A DNA stretch of 64,000 nt from NCBI RefSeq assembly GCF_014905175.1, contig NC_057792.1:19846963-19910962 (forward strand), given 5' to 3'. A program made the position numbers and the translations under genes. The notes beneath the pieces were generated by a model. That model had not been told where the DNA came from, ran no database searches, and was given only the letters and a program-made list of their open reading frames with translations. Below, piece by piece: positions 1-10,400 of the stretch. Positions within the stretch are counted from its first letter, which is position 1, and each line of letters opens with the position of its first letter. This stretch comes from Aphidius gifuensis (taxonomy: Eukaryota; Arthropoda; Insecta; Hymenoptera; Braconidae).

Positions 1-858
1 ACAATTTTTATTAGAGTATAAAATAAAATTTATTAAATTATTAATAAAAATTATTAGAAATACAACAATTTTTATTGTAATTAAAAATAAAATTTATTAA
101 TCCTCAACAATAAAAAAAAATTATTTGATTATTATTTCAAATAAATTAATGATTCTTTTTCTAAATATTATTCTAATTTTTTTTTTATTTAATTATTAAC
201 TTTTTTTATAATTAGTTGTTATTGAAATAATTGGATTTTATTATAAACAATTTTCACTACTGAACACTGCTGAAATGCACATTTATCCGGATAGCTGTTT
301 GCGATTCGGCACTCATACCGAAAGATCCCGAATCTTCCGAATTATGTTCGGTTTTGTATGGTAGATAAGATCCGATATGGTTGTTCCATTATGCCTGTGC
401 TAAATTTATGTACCTCTTCGGTTAATAACACTAAACTTCTTCATTGTAATTGACAAAATGATTTATTAAAATGACTAAACATGACTATACTTCTATAATT
501 TGCATTCTATTGAAATAATTATTTTTTTTATCGTCAGAATTATAACATCATTGAATCAAATCAAAAAGCTGAACTGTCCATTCAACGAAATTCTGTCCTA
601 ACAGCTATTTTTGTCGGTTTAAAAAAACCTTTCAAAAAGATTGAATTTTTTTTTCAGTTCAGGGGCTATTTTTAATATACTACCCCAGGTGGAATATATG
701 GTATATAGTGACTTGCCTATACGCATGAATGTATATATATGTATTCTTAGAGCTACATAGTTACGTTAGGAGCCGTATTTGTTCTGATTTTATTTTCACA
801 ATCAGTAAATACAATATAAAAATTGGAATAAAACTTCTTTGTTTTCATATTGTTTCAG
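1..858. other. ssh intronic sequence upstream of first visible exon
   Basis: The next ssh exon starts in phase 0, so this stretch is intron of that gene. The first 240 bases are very AT-rich and contain two imperfect direct copies (1-44 and 66-101) of a unit that begins acaatttttatt and ends aaaataaaatttatta. A GC-richer patch (280-400) has short inverted motifs around cattcgg/ccgaa but no ORF. I found no initiator exon here. Confidence 0.6.
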
Positions 859-914
859 GACTCAGGTACTGGAGCCCATGTTCAAGAAGACGATGCAATG
901 CGTAATTGTAAAAG
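859..914 (+). CDS. ssh: ssh exon (first one visible), residues 1-19
   Basis: The exon follows a tttcag acceptor and ends before gtaaat. In phase 0 it reads DSGTGAHVQEDDAMRNCK and its last two bases (AG) pair with the T opening the next exon to make Ser19. The following LSE matches the N-terminal SSH motif of vertebrate SSH proteins. The exon was chosen because it is the only nearby splice-flanked segment that extends the conserved frame. It has no ATG in a good start position, so it is internal. Confidence 0.85.
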
Positions 915-3393
915 GTAAATACCTCAATAATAATAACGTAGATAATGTGATATAAGCACAAAATTTCAAATACTGAGTCATTATAAAAATAACATAAAAA
1001 ATGATGCTAAACTGAACTTGGTGCCACCGGCATAGTATTTAATGAAGGTTATGGGAGGAGATTAATAATAGAAATCACGCGTAATCACAAGCAAGTCTGA
1101 TTCACATTGAATCAATAAGATTACGAATGGTGCGCTGATTATGTATATGAATACGTATAGTTATGTATTGTCGAGCTCTTATGTCAGTGTGTCAAATTAT
1201 CTCAACGTAAAAAAATATTTTGAAAGGAAATTTTTATAAAATTCGGATAAATAAATAAATAAATATTTGCATATATATATATATGTGATAATCAGTCTGT
1301 AATATGTGGGAAAAATGTATTTTAGTAATTGTCAATAAAACATACGTTTTTTTTTTTAATTTAATGGCTCGTTTTGTACGTCGCTTAGGCTGTGACCTCA
1401 TAATTTTCTTCAGTGTAAATACCATCTTTCTTTGATAGCGCCAAAATTTATATGTTGCAATGCAAAACCTGCATTTCAATTTGAAGTGTGAATAATCGAG
1501 TATTAGTATAGGACTTTTTACCGTGATTGGTGATGAAAGAGCATTTTAATATATTGTTATAATGATTAATTCACATGATTCACTACTGCTTTCAGTTTGA
1601 GTGAGTGCTATTTTGCCGGTAAAGGTGCAGCATTAGTTCTCCCACCAAACGAACGTGTCAGACCTTCCCGACGGGTATCCGCAGCAGGATGTGATATACA
1701 ACAGCATCTACAATCTATGTTTTATCTGTTGAGGCCTGAGGAAACCTTAAAAATGGTAAGAAATTTAGCCACGATTATCAATAATCAATATGCTTAGTGC
1801 TATAGCAATCTGTTATAATCTGATTCACAGAGAGTGAAAATTCGAGTAAAAATTACTGAAGCGGAGCAGTGAAAAACGTTGATAAGGTCATTTCTCGGAT
1901 CTATTCTTATATTTATAACATCGAAACAAAAATCTTCAATTTTTGTATGCAGAAGTGACTCTTTTTTTCTCTTTCTAACAAACAAATGATAGAATATGAA
2001 AAAAAGGCGGTTTTTCAAAATTACCATTCAATATATATATAATAATAATATAATATCGGGCGTTATAACTTTATTGCTATTGAAGGAAAGATATCCTGAA
2101 TTATTGTAATCATTTTTTAATAAGGCTTTTCAATTTAATAGATTTTTTCTCTTGCAGGCCGTTAAGTTGGAGTCAGTGCATCCAGGAAGAACGCGCTACC
2201 TTGTTGTTGTGTCGTGTAATGGTCGCCAGGATGCTGAAGAAAGCTGTTTGCTTGGTATTGATTGTCATATTCGAGCAACTGTTGGGCTCGTTCTCAGAGT
2301 TTTGGCCGACACTGCAATAACTCTTGATGGCGATGGGTTAGTATATTGCAGTATGATGATTTTTTCGAAGTCGAATAAAAAAATGTCTTCTTTTTATTTT
2401 TACTTTCATAAATAAAAAATGAGTTTGAAAATACCAATATAAGTCGCCAGAAATACTAAAAACTCTCAATGCTCCCCTAAACTTTCTTCGAAAAAAGTCA
2501 ATCTTATTGGTTTAGCTTCTTATTAAATTATACTGAAAAAAAGTCTAATAGATTATTTTTGATTTATGCTTTCTTTAATTTTCAGAGGTTTCAGTGTGAG
2601 TGTTTGTGGGTGTCAGCACATATTTAAGCCAGTTTCAGTTCAAGCAATGTGGTATGTAAATATTTATAGGACTATACCGAAAAAGTTTTTTTTTTGGACA
2701 GAGATAAAAAAAAAAAAAAATTTTAAAATTTAAAATAGCGGAGTTTCAGGTATGAACATAGTTTTTTCAAAGAGATATTGTATTTTTTTGTTTTACCAAA
2801 ATGTTTTTTACATCAAAACTAACACTTTTTATTTGAAACATTTTTCGACGAAATCACTTTTTTTTTTTTGCCCAATTTTGTCTGTTGATAAATTTTTCTA
2901 AAAAAATAAAGCTTAAATTCAAAAATGATATTTAGATTAGTTAGTTTTAAGGTAAGAAACATTTTGGTAAAAAACAAAAACTACAGTATCCATTAAAAAA
3001 AACTATGTTCATACCTGAAACTTCGCCATTTTGAATTTTAAAATTTTTTCAACTAAAGCTTTTGCAGTATTTAATTATAATATTTATTGAAGTTGTTTAA
3101 AAATTTTTAACACTTTATGAATCGTTTTCATGATAATAATGACTATTTTGATTTGTTATAGGTCAGCTCTGCAAACTCTACACAAAGTATCTAGCAAAGC
3201 CAGAGACTACAACTATTTTCTTGGTGGACTGTCTCACGACTGGGTCAGCTACTATGACCAACGTATCGAAAGTGATCGCTCGTGTCTTAACGAGTGGCAC
3301 GCAATGGATAATCTTGAGTCTCGAAGGCCACCATCGCCTGACAGTGTGCGCAACAAGTTAGTATAAGACAGCTTAGATAGCGGAACTTAATTA

Positions 3394-3430
<37 letters not shown>

Positions 3431-6410
3431 GTGCAGGCCTAGAGAGCGAGAAGAAACAGAACTGGTAATACGTGCAACTCTAAAAGAGATAATGATGTCT
3501 GTCGATCTTGATGAAGTTACCTCTAAGTATATTCGTGGCAGACTCGAAGAAGATCTTGACATGGATCTTGGTGAGTTTAAGCCCTTCATTGATGAAGAAA
3601 TGTTGACTATTTTGGGTCAAATGGACGCACCAACAGAAATTTTTGATCATGTGTATCTTGGCAGTGAATGGAATGCTAGTAATCTTGAAGAATTGCGAAA
3701 AAATGGGTAAACTATTATTTATTAGAATACTCAGGTTATTTTAATACTATATGTATTGATATTTTTATTTTCTCAATGTTGTAGAGTTCGACACATTCTC
3801 AATGTGACAAAAGAAATTGACAATTTTTTCCCTGGAATGTTCAGTTATTTGAATATCCGTGTTTATGACGATGAAAAAACAGAATTGCTTAAACACTGGG
3901 ATGATACGTTTAAATATATAACTAAAGCAAAGAAAGAAGGATCGAAGGTTCTCGTTCATTGTAAAATGGGTGTTTCACGTTCAGCTTCAGTAGTTATTGC
4001 CTACGCAATGAAGGCCTACAACTGGGATTTTTCACAGGCCTGGAAACATGTTAAGAATAAGCGCAACTGCATCAAGCCAAACACTAATTTTCTCTCTCAA
4101 CTTGAAACTTATCAAGGTATACTAGATGCAATGAAAAACAAAGAAAAACTACAGAGATCAAAGTCTGATACAAATTTAAAATCACCAACAACTAGACCTG
4201 GTAGAACGAAGGGATTTCAAGAAGAGCTTGAAAATGAAAAACGACACAGTCAACAATATGGAACGATTAGTGAAGAATCAGGACTTAAATTTAAAAAATC
4301 TGAGAAAAGGCCCAAGAGTTGGTCATCCTTTCACATGGAAATCATTGATAATGTTGAACGAATATGTCAGTCATTGGAAAGCATTGACAGGACTGCATTA
4401 GTTCCTGAGATAAGTCGAGAAGATCTTATGCGTAGCATTAATTCAAAAAATCTATCAGTTGATCAGGAAGCAAGAAATGTCTTGATGCCTTGCGACAATG
4501 GTCAGTCATACAGTGTTTCACAAAATCAAATAGTCCATCTTCCAGGGTCAGATGTACCGTCAGTAAAGTGTAGAATCAATAAACTAGAGACACAAGGCCA
4601 CCAAGGAAGAAAAGGTCTTGTACTAAATCTGACAAATCAGTTTGAAGCTGCTGGATCAAAACCATCATCTCCTGAATCAGAAGCAGATGGTGGTATAAAG
4701 CCTCTTGTAACTCATTCTTGCGTTGTCGAAAATGGCCAATTCGTCAACCTTATGACAAAACATCAGCAACACCAGATAGATAAGAAAAAAGATACGATCG
4801 AAAATAATTGTCTGGTCTTGACGTCTTCAACAGAAAATGATAAATTTGTAAGTAAAAAAACCATACTTGTTAGAAGTGATTTAACAACTAGTGAAGCTTT
4901 CAACGTTGGTATTAAAACAAGAAGAAGATTAATAAAGGATGGAGATCTTTTTAGTACTCAATTAGACAAAGTTTTCGAACGTGAAGAGAAACGAGAGCCA
5001 CCAAGTAGACAGAGTTCTTGGAGTAGTTATGATTCGGCAGTTGTGCTTGATAATAATTCAGTTCACAGTTCTTGGGCTACTTTACCTTCTAGAAATAGTT
5101 CGTGGGGTTCGTATGACATACGAACCGGTGCAAATGATTTATTGGGATCAAGTGGTTTATTTCCCTGTGATAAAGAGGAGATTCCTTGGCACCCAGGGAC
5201 TGTTAAACGCACAAAACAAAAAATAGAAGATGGAACAGTCAAGAGAGTGTGTACTCAGCCGAATGAAGAAGAAAAACTTGAAAGCAAACCGACAAGTAGT
5301 TTAGAGGAAAATTTAGCAAGTGAGGAATTTAATTCAGCTCGAGTCCTTCAGTTTAGTTTATCTTCTACACATGATTGGCTGGAACCAATATCCACGAATG
5401 ATAATCAATCGAAGCCTCAAACATCTAAACACGATTTTTCAAGTCCAATTGAAGGCATCGATATTTCAACAGTTACGCAACAAGTAGGCACACTATCAAG
5501 ATCAGCCCCTGTTACTTCGGTTCTTTCAACAGATACTGAAAATTTACATCCCAGATTAAGAACATGTCGATCTGAAAGTTCGAGTCCCAGTGTAATTAAT
5601 ACTTCTCAGCGCCCATCAGTTAAACATCAGAAAATGGTTTTAGAAAATTTATATAAGCCAAATTTTAGTAAACGCTGTTTACCTGTTGACGATTCGCCTT
5701 CTGAGTCGTTTGGTTCTTTACTGGTCTTGTCATCATCGTCTTCTTCATCATCTTCATCATCGTCGTCAGAAGGTCCAAAAAATATATCTGGAATTGTCAA
5801 AAATCTTAAAAAAGAATTCGAAGCGAAATCAAGTAAATTACAAAAAAGTACTGAAATTATGAATCCGTTGAACGAGCAATCTGACGTCCAATGGTCAAAA
5901 CGTGAATCCAAGGTTATTCGGAGTCTTCCTACATCGCCCGTGATTTCTCACATTGAACCGAAGATGCATATATCTTCAAGTAGCACCAAGTTTCAAGCTG
6001 AAGAGAAAAATGATTCTATAATGAAAAGTCTCAATAGTACCGAAGACTTTTCAGTAAAAGTATTGGTAGGAAAATACGAAGTTAAGCCGGAAAAAAAATC
6101 AAGTGATGTGCTGTTACGCACAAACCGAGAAAGTGATTTAGTTGAATCTCACCCTTTTAGAAAACTAAAAGCTGCGGTGCACGAGTTTTCCAGGAGATCA
6201 GCCCCAATAATGATTGATCGACCATCGTTCTTATCTGAAGAAAATGAAGCACGAGGAAGACCGCCAGTAATACCTTCGCAAAACGTCGTTATTGATTCTG
6301 TGATAGTCAAAGCAGCCAACAAAAAACAACAACAACACGGTCGAACCCATCCTCTCACGAGACTGCAAGTCAGACCTAGACATAGCAGTCCTGTTTATAA
6401 TACCATGTGA
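859..6410 (+). CDS. ssh: Slingshot cofilin phosphatase, 7 exons, 5' end outside window
   Basis: Slingshot removes the inhibitory N-terminal phosphate from cofilin/ADF and so promotes actin filament turnover, opposing LIM kinase; it acts in the cytoplasm on F-actin. Joined exons 859-914, 1596-1755, 2158-2336, 2586-2651, 3162-3356, 3437-3706 and 3785-6410 total 3552 nt, giving 1183 residues plus a TGA stop at 6408-6410. All introns are GT-AG and every junction keeps the frame. Numbering from the first visible residue: SSH-N region about 19-220 (includes LSECYFAGKG, GFSVSVCGCQHIFKP and an LHK tripeptide at 160-162, reported for vertebrate SSH1 as an F-actin contact, from memory); DEK_C about 224-278; phosphatase about 284-424, with catalytic Cys368 and Arg374 in HCKMGVSRSA; Ser-rich tail 425-1183. 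The first visible exon begins in phase 0, so the initiator Met lies upstream. Family, order of domains and length all fit an insect ssh; no break is seen. Confidence 0.97.
1596..1755 (+). CDS. ssh: ssh exon, start of SSH-N domain, residues 19-72
   Basis: Acceptor ctttcag and donor atg|gtaaga flank the exon. It encodes LSECYFAGKGAALVLPP and continues to LLRPEETLKM, the start of the SSH-N (A/B) region, which is unique to Slingshot phosphatases and contributes to F-actin dependent activation and substrate recognition. It ends at a codon boundary (Met72). Confidence 0.95.
2158..2336 (+). CDS. ssh: ssh exon, SSH-N domain, residues 73-132
   Basis: Acceptor cttgcag, donor gg|gttagt. It starts AVKLESVHPGRTRYLVVV and ends ITLDGDG, with the last glycine codon split 2+1 across the intron. 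The motif GRQDAEESCLLGID corresponds to the conserved GRQDTEE segment of vertebrate SSH1. Confidence 0.95.
2586..2651 (+). CDS. ssh: ssh exon, SSH-N core, residues 132-154
   Basis: A 66-nt exon between ttttcag and the donor gtatgt. It encodes GFSVSVCGCQHIFKPVSVQ and then AMW, the most conserved stretch of the SSH-N region. The Trp154 codon is split across the following 510-nt intron, which contains a palindromic element. Confidence 0.93.
2655..3080. repeat. Palindromic fold-back (MITE-like) element in ssh intron 4
   Basis: Two long inverted arms flank a short centre. The left arm (about 2661-2822) includes tttcaggtatgaacatag and ttttaccaaaatg; the right arm (about 2935-3077) carries their reverse complements. 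The outer ends also match loosely (ataccgaaaaagttt against the complement of aaagcttttgcagtat). There is no coding capacity. This is the usual form of a non-autonomous DNA transposon; the superfamily is not assignable from the ends and no clean target-site duplication was fixed. Confidence 0.75.
3162..3356 (+). CDS. ssh: ssh exon, end of SSH-N domain, residues 154-219
   Basis: Acceptor ttatag, donor caa|gttagt. It encodes SALQTLHKVSSKARDYNYF and on to the CLNEWHAMDNLESRRP segment that links SSH-N to the DEK_C domain. The LHK tripeptide is at residues 160-162. Lys219 is completed by the first base of the next exon. Confidence 0.95.
3395..3430 (+). repeat. (ATT)12 microsatellite forming the 3' half of ssh intron 6
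   Basis: Twelve perfect ATT units lie in the 80-nt intron 3357-3436 and run directly into gtgcag, leaving only six bases between repeat and exon. The array therefore occupies the position of the polypyrimidine tract. Confidence 0.95.
3437..3706 (+). CDS. ssh: ssh exon, DEK_C domain and start of phosphatase domain, residues 219-309
   Basis: Acceptor gtgcag lies directly after an (ATT)12 array; donor is gg|gtaaac. The exon encodes a DEK_C-type helical module (about 224-278, including EVTSKYIRGRLEEDL and EMLTILGQMD), then IFDHVYLGSEWNASNLEEL, the opening strand and helix of the DSPc fold. In SSH proteins this DEK_C-like segment is needed to dock phospho-cofilin. Confidence 0.96.
3785..6410 (+). 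CDS. ssh: ssh terminal exon: catalytic domain and long Ser-rich tail, residues 309-1183
   Basis: A single 2626-nt exon after a gttgtag acceptor. It holds the rest of the phosphatase domain: ILNVTKEIDNFFPG, the YDDE acid loop (337-340) and the P-loop with Cys codon 3960-3962 and Arg codon 3978-3980. The tail is low in hydrophobic residues and rich in Ser/Lys/Glu. It has a poly-Ser run (codons near 5729-5767) and a recurring Ser-Trp-Ser-aromatic motif (Trp at 488, 721, 739, 749). The tail of SSH proteins carries regulatory phosphosites and actin contacts; this one is intact to a TGA stop. I see no internal intron. Confidence 0.96.
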
Positions 6411-7530
6411 ATCCACTAAAATAAATTTACATTTGTATATATGAACTAAATCTTTCGTCAAGATACTGATACTTTTATACAATCAAGCCTGTTTAAAAAA
6501 AGTGTTTCAAAGAATATCGTGTCAACGACTGTATCATGTGAACTCTACGTTGCCATTTTTTAGTTGAAGCTGACTGATGGTGAATGAATGTTCGCTCAAG
6601 TTAGTTTATTTATTCATAGTATATTTGGCCTGATTAAGAAAAATTACTGTGTTTCAAAATTGTTTCTATAGAGTTCGTAAACAACCAAAAAACAAGAAGT
6701 ATGTAGATATATATATTTTACAAAATAAATTATGAACGTTAATTTAGTATTCGAACGCGGAATATAAAATGCCTATAAAATAGAAAATGTTTCAAAGTTT
6801 TAAGGAAGAGAAAAAAGAATTGTTAAAAAAACCAGAGAACACAAAACAGATAAAAATAGTGAGTGCTCGGTCAGGCTGTGAACGTAACGTCTGGGGCTCG
6901 CGTGTATTCTGGCGTTATTTTCTTTTCATTTTTTTTAGTATTCAGTTAATACGGTTAAAATAAATTGTAAAATAATATTGAAAAACAAATAACACTCTGA
7001 TGATGCTTTGAGATGCACAATGGTGCTCTTGTAAGTAGAAAAAAAATGACATAGAGGCTTCGAGACAGTGATAAAAGAATTCTTACAGCCTCGAATATAA
7101 TTGATAACTATTGATACTGAATAAAAATTATAATTGAATACACTTATAAGTGTATGATTGGAAGATGATGAAATTAAATAGCAATTACGGAAATTAAAAT
7201 AAGAATGTGTCATTGAGCTTGTATATATGCATGTATGTAAAAGAACGAATGTGATCATAATAATCTACTCTTGTATTCTCTTATTATAATCGTCTCCAAA
7301 AAACTAATATAAATGTATATAGTTAAAAATATTTAGTTTTCAGATTTTTGTTTTTATCATCGCTACTTCTGTAGCAAAAAAAGCAGATAATTACGATTTT
7401 CTGTACAATTTCAAACAAAACATGAAAAATCCATATTCGTCGCTTTTTTTTTATTTATATATGAAAACCAAATGATGTACAATCGTATTTCAGTTTGAAA
7501 ATAAAATGAAAAAATAAAATCAAACAAATT
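6411..7530 (+). other. ssh: Probable ssh 3' UTR and flank
   Basis: No ORF of note. Possible AATAAA signals occur at 6420-6425 (only ten bases past the stop, unlikely to be the main one), 6724-6729, 6959-6964, 7500-7505 and 7513-7518. The cleavage site cannot be fixed from sequence alone. Confidence 0.45.
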
Positions 7531-9680
7531 AAAAATTAAACTATGAGAAAGAAAACGCAGTATTTTTTGGAAATATATTAAACTAGTGTTCGCTATGGTA
7601 CATTTTAATTTTTTGAGACTACAATTTTTTTTTTTTTCGTTGAAATGATAGTAAATTTTTTAATAGTTAAAAGATTCTTCGAAAAGTTATTTGGTAATGT
7701 GGCACCATAGTAAAATTTAATGAAAATTTTTCTCCGTGTCCGAGTCGATTTTTTTATTTTAAAAAAAGTTATCATATAAAAAGGATTTTTCTTAAATATG
7801 CATTTTTTAATTCTTTAGATGTTTGATTTTTTACTCAGAGCAGCGTCACGTTGTCTTGGACTTCGAGCGTAAGGCCGGTTATCGTATCCGGACGCTTAAT
7901 TGGTAACTTTCTGTTCCGCTAACACAACTAACACACAGTACAAAAATTTATAAAATCCTATAAATAAAATTTTTTATTTTTCTATATTTTTTTTTAAATC
8001 GAAAAATTGTCCACATGGAAATTTTTTATAAAATGATTCCATAAAAATGGGCCAATTAATTACCATATACATATAAAAACTATTTAAATTACATAAAATT
8101 TTGACAATTTTTTTATGGGAATTTTATATACCTTTGAAAATTGATGGGTCCATTTTTATAGAATCAATTTAATATAAAATTTATAAAATATTTCCGCGTG
8201 AAAACTCTAAGTGACTCTGGCCAGTGACGTATAGTGCAAGGAAAAAAAAGAGGCACCATGATAAACTGTGCAAGTTTCAATGCGTAGTGTGAATTAAAAA
8301 TCTATACTGTAATTGTATAATATTAAAATCGAATGAATTGATGTTAAATAATATTATTTATTAAACTAGATAATATCTAAAAATTTTGTAAATTTATATG
8401 TATGCAACGATATACATTTTAATACAGATTTTAAACTCTGAAATTATAATTTACGTAACTGGCACGGATTTACTCTCTTGAAATTTTTTTTTATTAACAA
8501 ATTAACCAGCTTTCTATCGATGCACTTCAGTTATCGTTAAAAATTTTCTAATACTTGATACTTGAGGTAATAATCGAAACGAAGGAAAGTAATCTCCATT
8601 TATAAAATCGAAAACCAAAATCTTTGTCACAAATGTTCTCAAAAACTACTCAACCGATTATCTTGATTTTTTTTTTAAATAAAAGAGTACATCCCGGAGA
8701 AGGTTTTCGGTGATATAAGATTTTTTTAAGTTAATAAACAACCGAGTTATTAATTCTTATAAATAATATCCTGTTACGTGCCAGAGTCTATACACTCACA
8801 CAATCGCAGAGTTAGTAAAAAAGATAGACCGCGCTATAGTCTCAAATAATTTATCTGCTATCTGCATTTTGACGTAATAAAAAAATTGAAAAAAAAGAAT
8901 TAACAAAATATTTATAAGTCAACTAATTTAGGGCAGATAAATGAATATGAATGTCGGTCAAAATAAAGTTACAAATTTAAAAACTTGAGTAAATATTCAG
9001 TTTCAATAAAATGTGTAATCAAAAAAAAATGAGTTGTGCATTATACATTGAAAATGTTATTAACTTTCAGAATAATAAAATTCTGTCCTTAATGATATGA
9101 AAAATGGCAGCGCAAAATTATTTTATAATCATCGATATATCTTATTATTTCATCCGAAAATTTTGAAAAAAAAATTTTATTTAAATTAATAAGTTTGAAA
9201 TAGAAATACTATCTGGAGCTAGCCAGTCTTTAATTTTTTTTAAACAAATGATAACATCAGGTAATATCTCTGAAATCGTAAAAATAATCCCGAGCGAAGC
9301 CAAGGATAGCGAGTATACAATACAGCCCACATTCACGGATTGGGTTACGGGTTTAGGGCATATTAAAGTTTCCTGCATATTTCTTCTTTAATACCATAAA
9401 ATTCGTAAATAGTAGGAACCACATGCAGAAAACTTTGTGTAAATAAATAGTTAAATACGGAAATGTCGGCTCAGCCCACTTTGTAGTGGTTGCCCCGTAG
9501 AAATAACGAAGAAATTCTCCCAGTATCATTCCATCACCCTTTGTTAGGAAATCATTTCATTTGAACTGTCAAAATATACATCCATATATTTGCAATATCA
9601 TTTTCAAGATTGGCTGTAAAAATTTTCTTTTTTTGTCTTTTATGTATTCTTTTTAGTTTCTTTTTTTTTTATTTTTTTAT
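7531..9680. other. Intergenic AT-rich DNA
   Basis: Mostly A/T runs and degenerate short repeats. A GC-richer patch at 7840-7920 and the fold-back element near 8010-8204 are the only clear structures. The minus-strand ORF 9181-9378 is discussed and rejected elsewhere. Confidence 0.5.
8005..8210. repeat. Palindromic fold-back element, about 200 bp
   Basis: The left arm (about 8010-8063) reads ccacatggaaattttttat then gattccataaaaatgggcc. The right arm (about 8140-8204) holds the imperfect reverse complement, with gggtccatttttatagaatc and atttccgcgtg. The centre is A/T-rich. It is non-coding and resembles a short MITE. Confidence 0.65.
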
Positions 9681-9689
9681 TTGAACAAG

Positions 9690-10400
9690 TTAAGAGAAAG
9701 AATTAACAAAGTTGAGAAAAAGTTCAAAACGTAGTTTTGCCTCAACCCATGGGTTCAATTCATCGCGTTTTTCACTCGCGGATAAGTGGAATAGGAATAA
9801 AAGTAGATAGAGGTTGAGTGAAGGGTAGAAGCAGAGCTGTGGGGGATGTAACATGCCAGGAAAAGTTTCATTGGGAGTTCGAGGCACACGACCCATCTTG
9901 CCGTCAGTTCCCGCTAAGCAGCCGACATGGCTGGAGCGACGATAGAATAGTTGTTACGCGGTATTTTTCAAAATTAACGAAGAAAAATATTGGATGAAAA
10001 GTCTAGCTCATTAAGTGAAATGAAGCCTCTTATGGAATTGAAACTCTAATTGTTACTGTCAAAAGATAAATCATCAAATTCAGGTGGAAAAAAAATTATA
10101 AATTATATTTGAAATGAAAGTAGTTGATGTTAAAAAATTTTTAAAAAATGTATTACATAGTGAAATGATTCAGTTGATTTTTTTCGTAGAATCACTGCAC
10201 TTTATTACGTGTTACTTGGTCTAGAGTTTGTTTTAGTAGATCTCGGTAAAGCAGCATTTTATCTTTTTCAACTAAACACAATTTTCGTCCGCTAGTGAAA
10301 TATTGATTTCTCTTAACTGGTGACGTTAGCCCACGCGGGTCTAGCGCGCGCAGTGTTAGTAGCTGCTAGCACGCGTCATATACACGCATACGAATTGCAT
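9690..10400. promoter_or_regulatory. GC/CpG-richer islet, possible promoter or enhancer
   Basis: This block is visibly richer in G/C and CpG than its surroundings. An arthropod-type initiator match (tcagtt in cgtcagttccc, near 9904) is followed by CpG-containing sequence, and a second CpG-dense patch (10324-10380, cacgcgggtctagcgcgcgc) follows. If the exon at 13962 is real, this is a candidate start region on the + strand. No TATA box or coding ORF supports it, so the call is weak. Confidence 0.2.

Noticed and set aside
1234..1479. Minus-strand ORF in an ssh intron
   Set aside because: Lys/Ile-rich translation of A/T-rich intron DNA with no start or splice support.
3287..3589. 100-codon minus-strand ORF with a poly-Asn run
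   Set aside because: Antisense shadow of ssh exons 5 and 6 and the ATT repeat between them.
9181..9378. Minus-strand 65-codon ORF with a hydrophobic stretch
   Set aside because: Composition is protein-like, but the only acceptor-like site upstream is purine-rich, no family is recognised and no neighbouring exon was found. Possibly a decayed transposon fragment.
9740..9760. ggttcaattc resembling tRNA box B
   Set aside because: No box A or stem pairing upstream.
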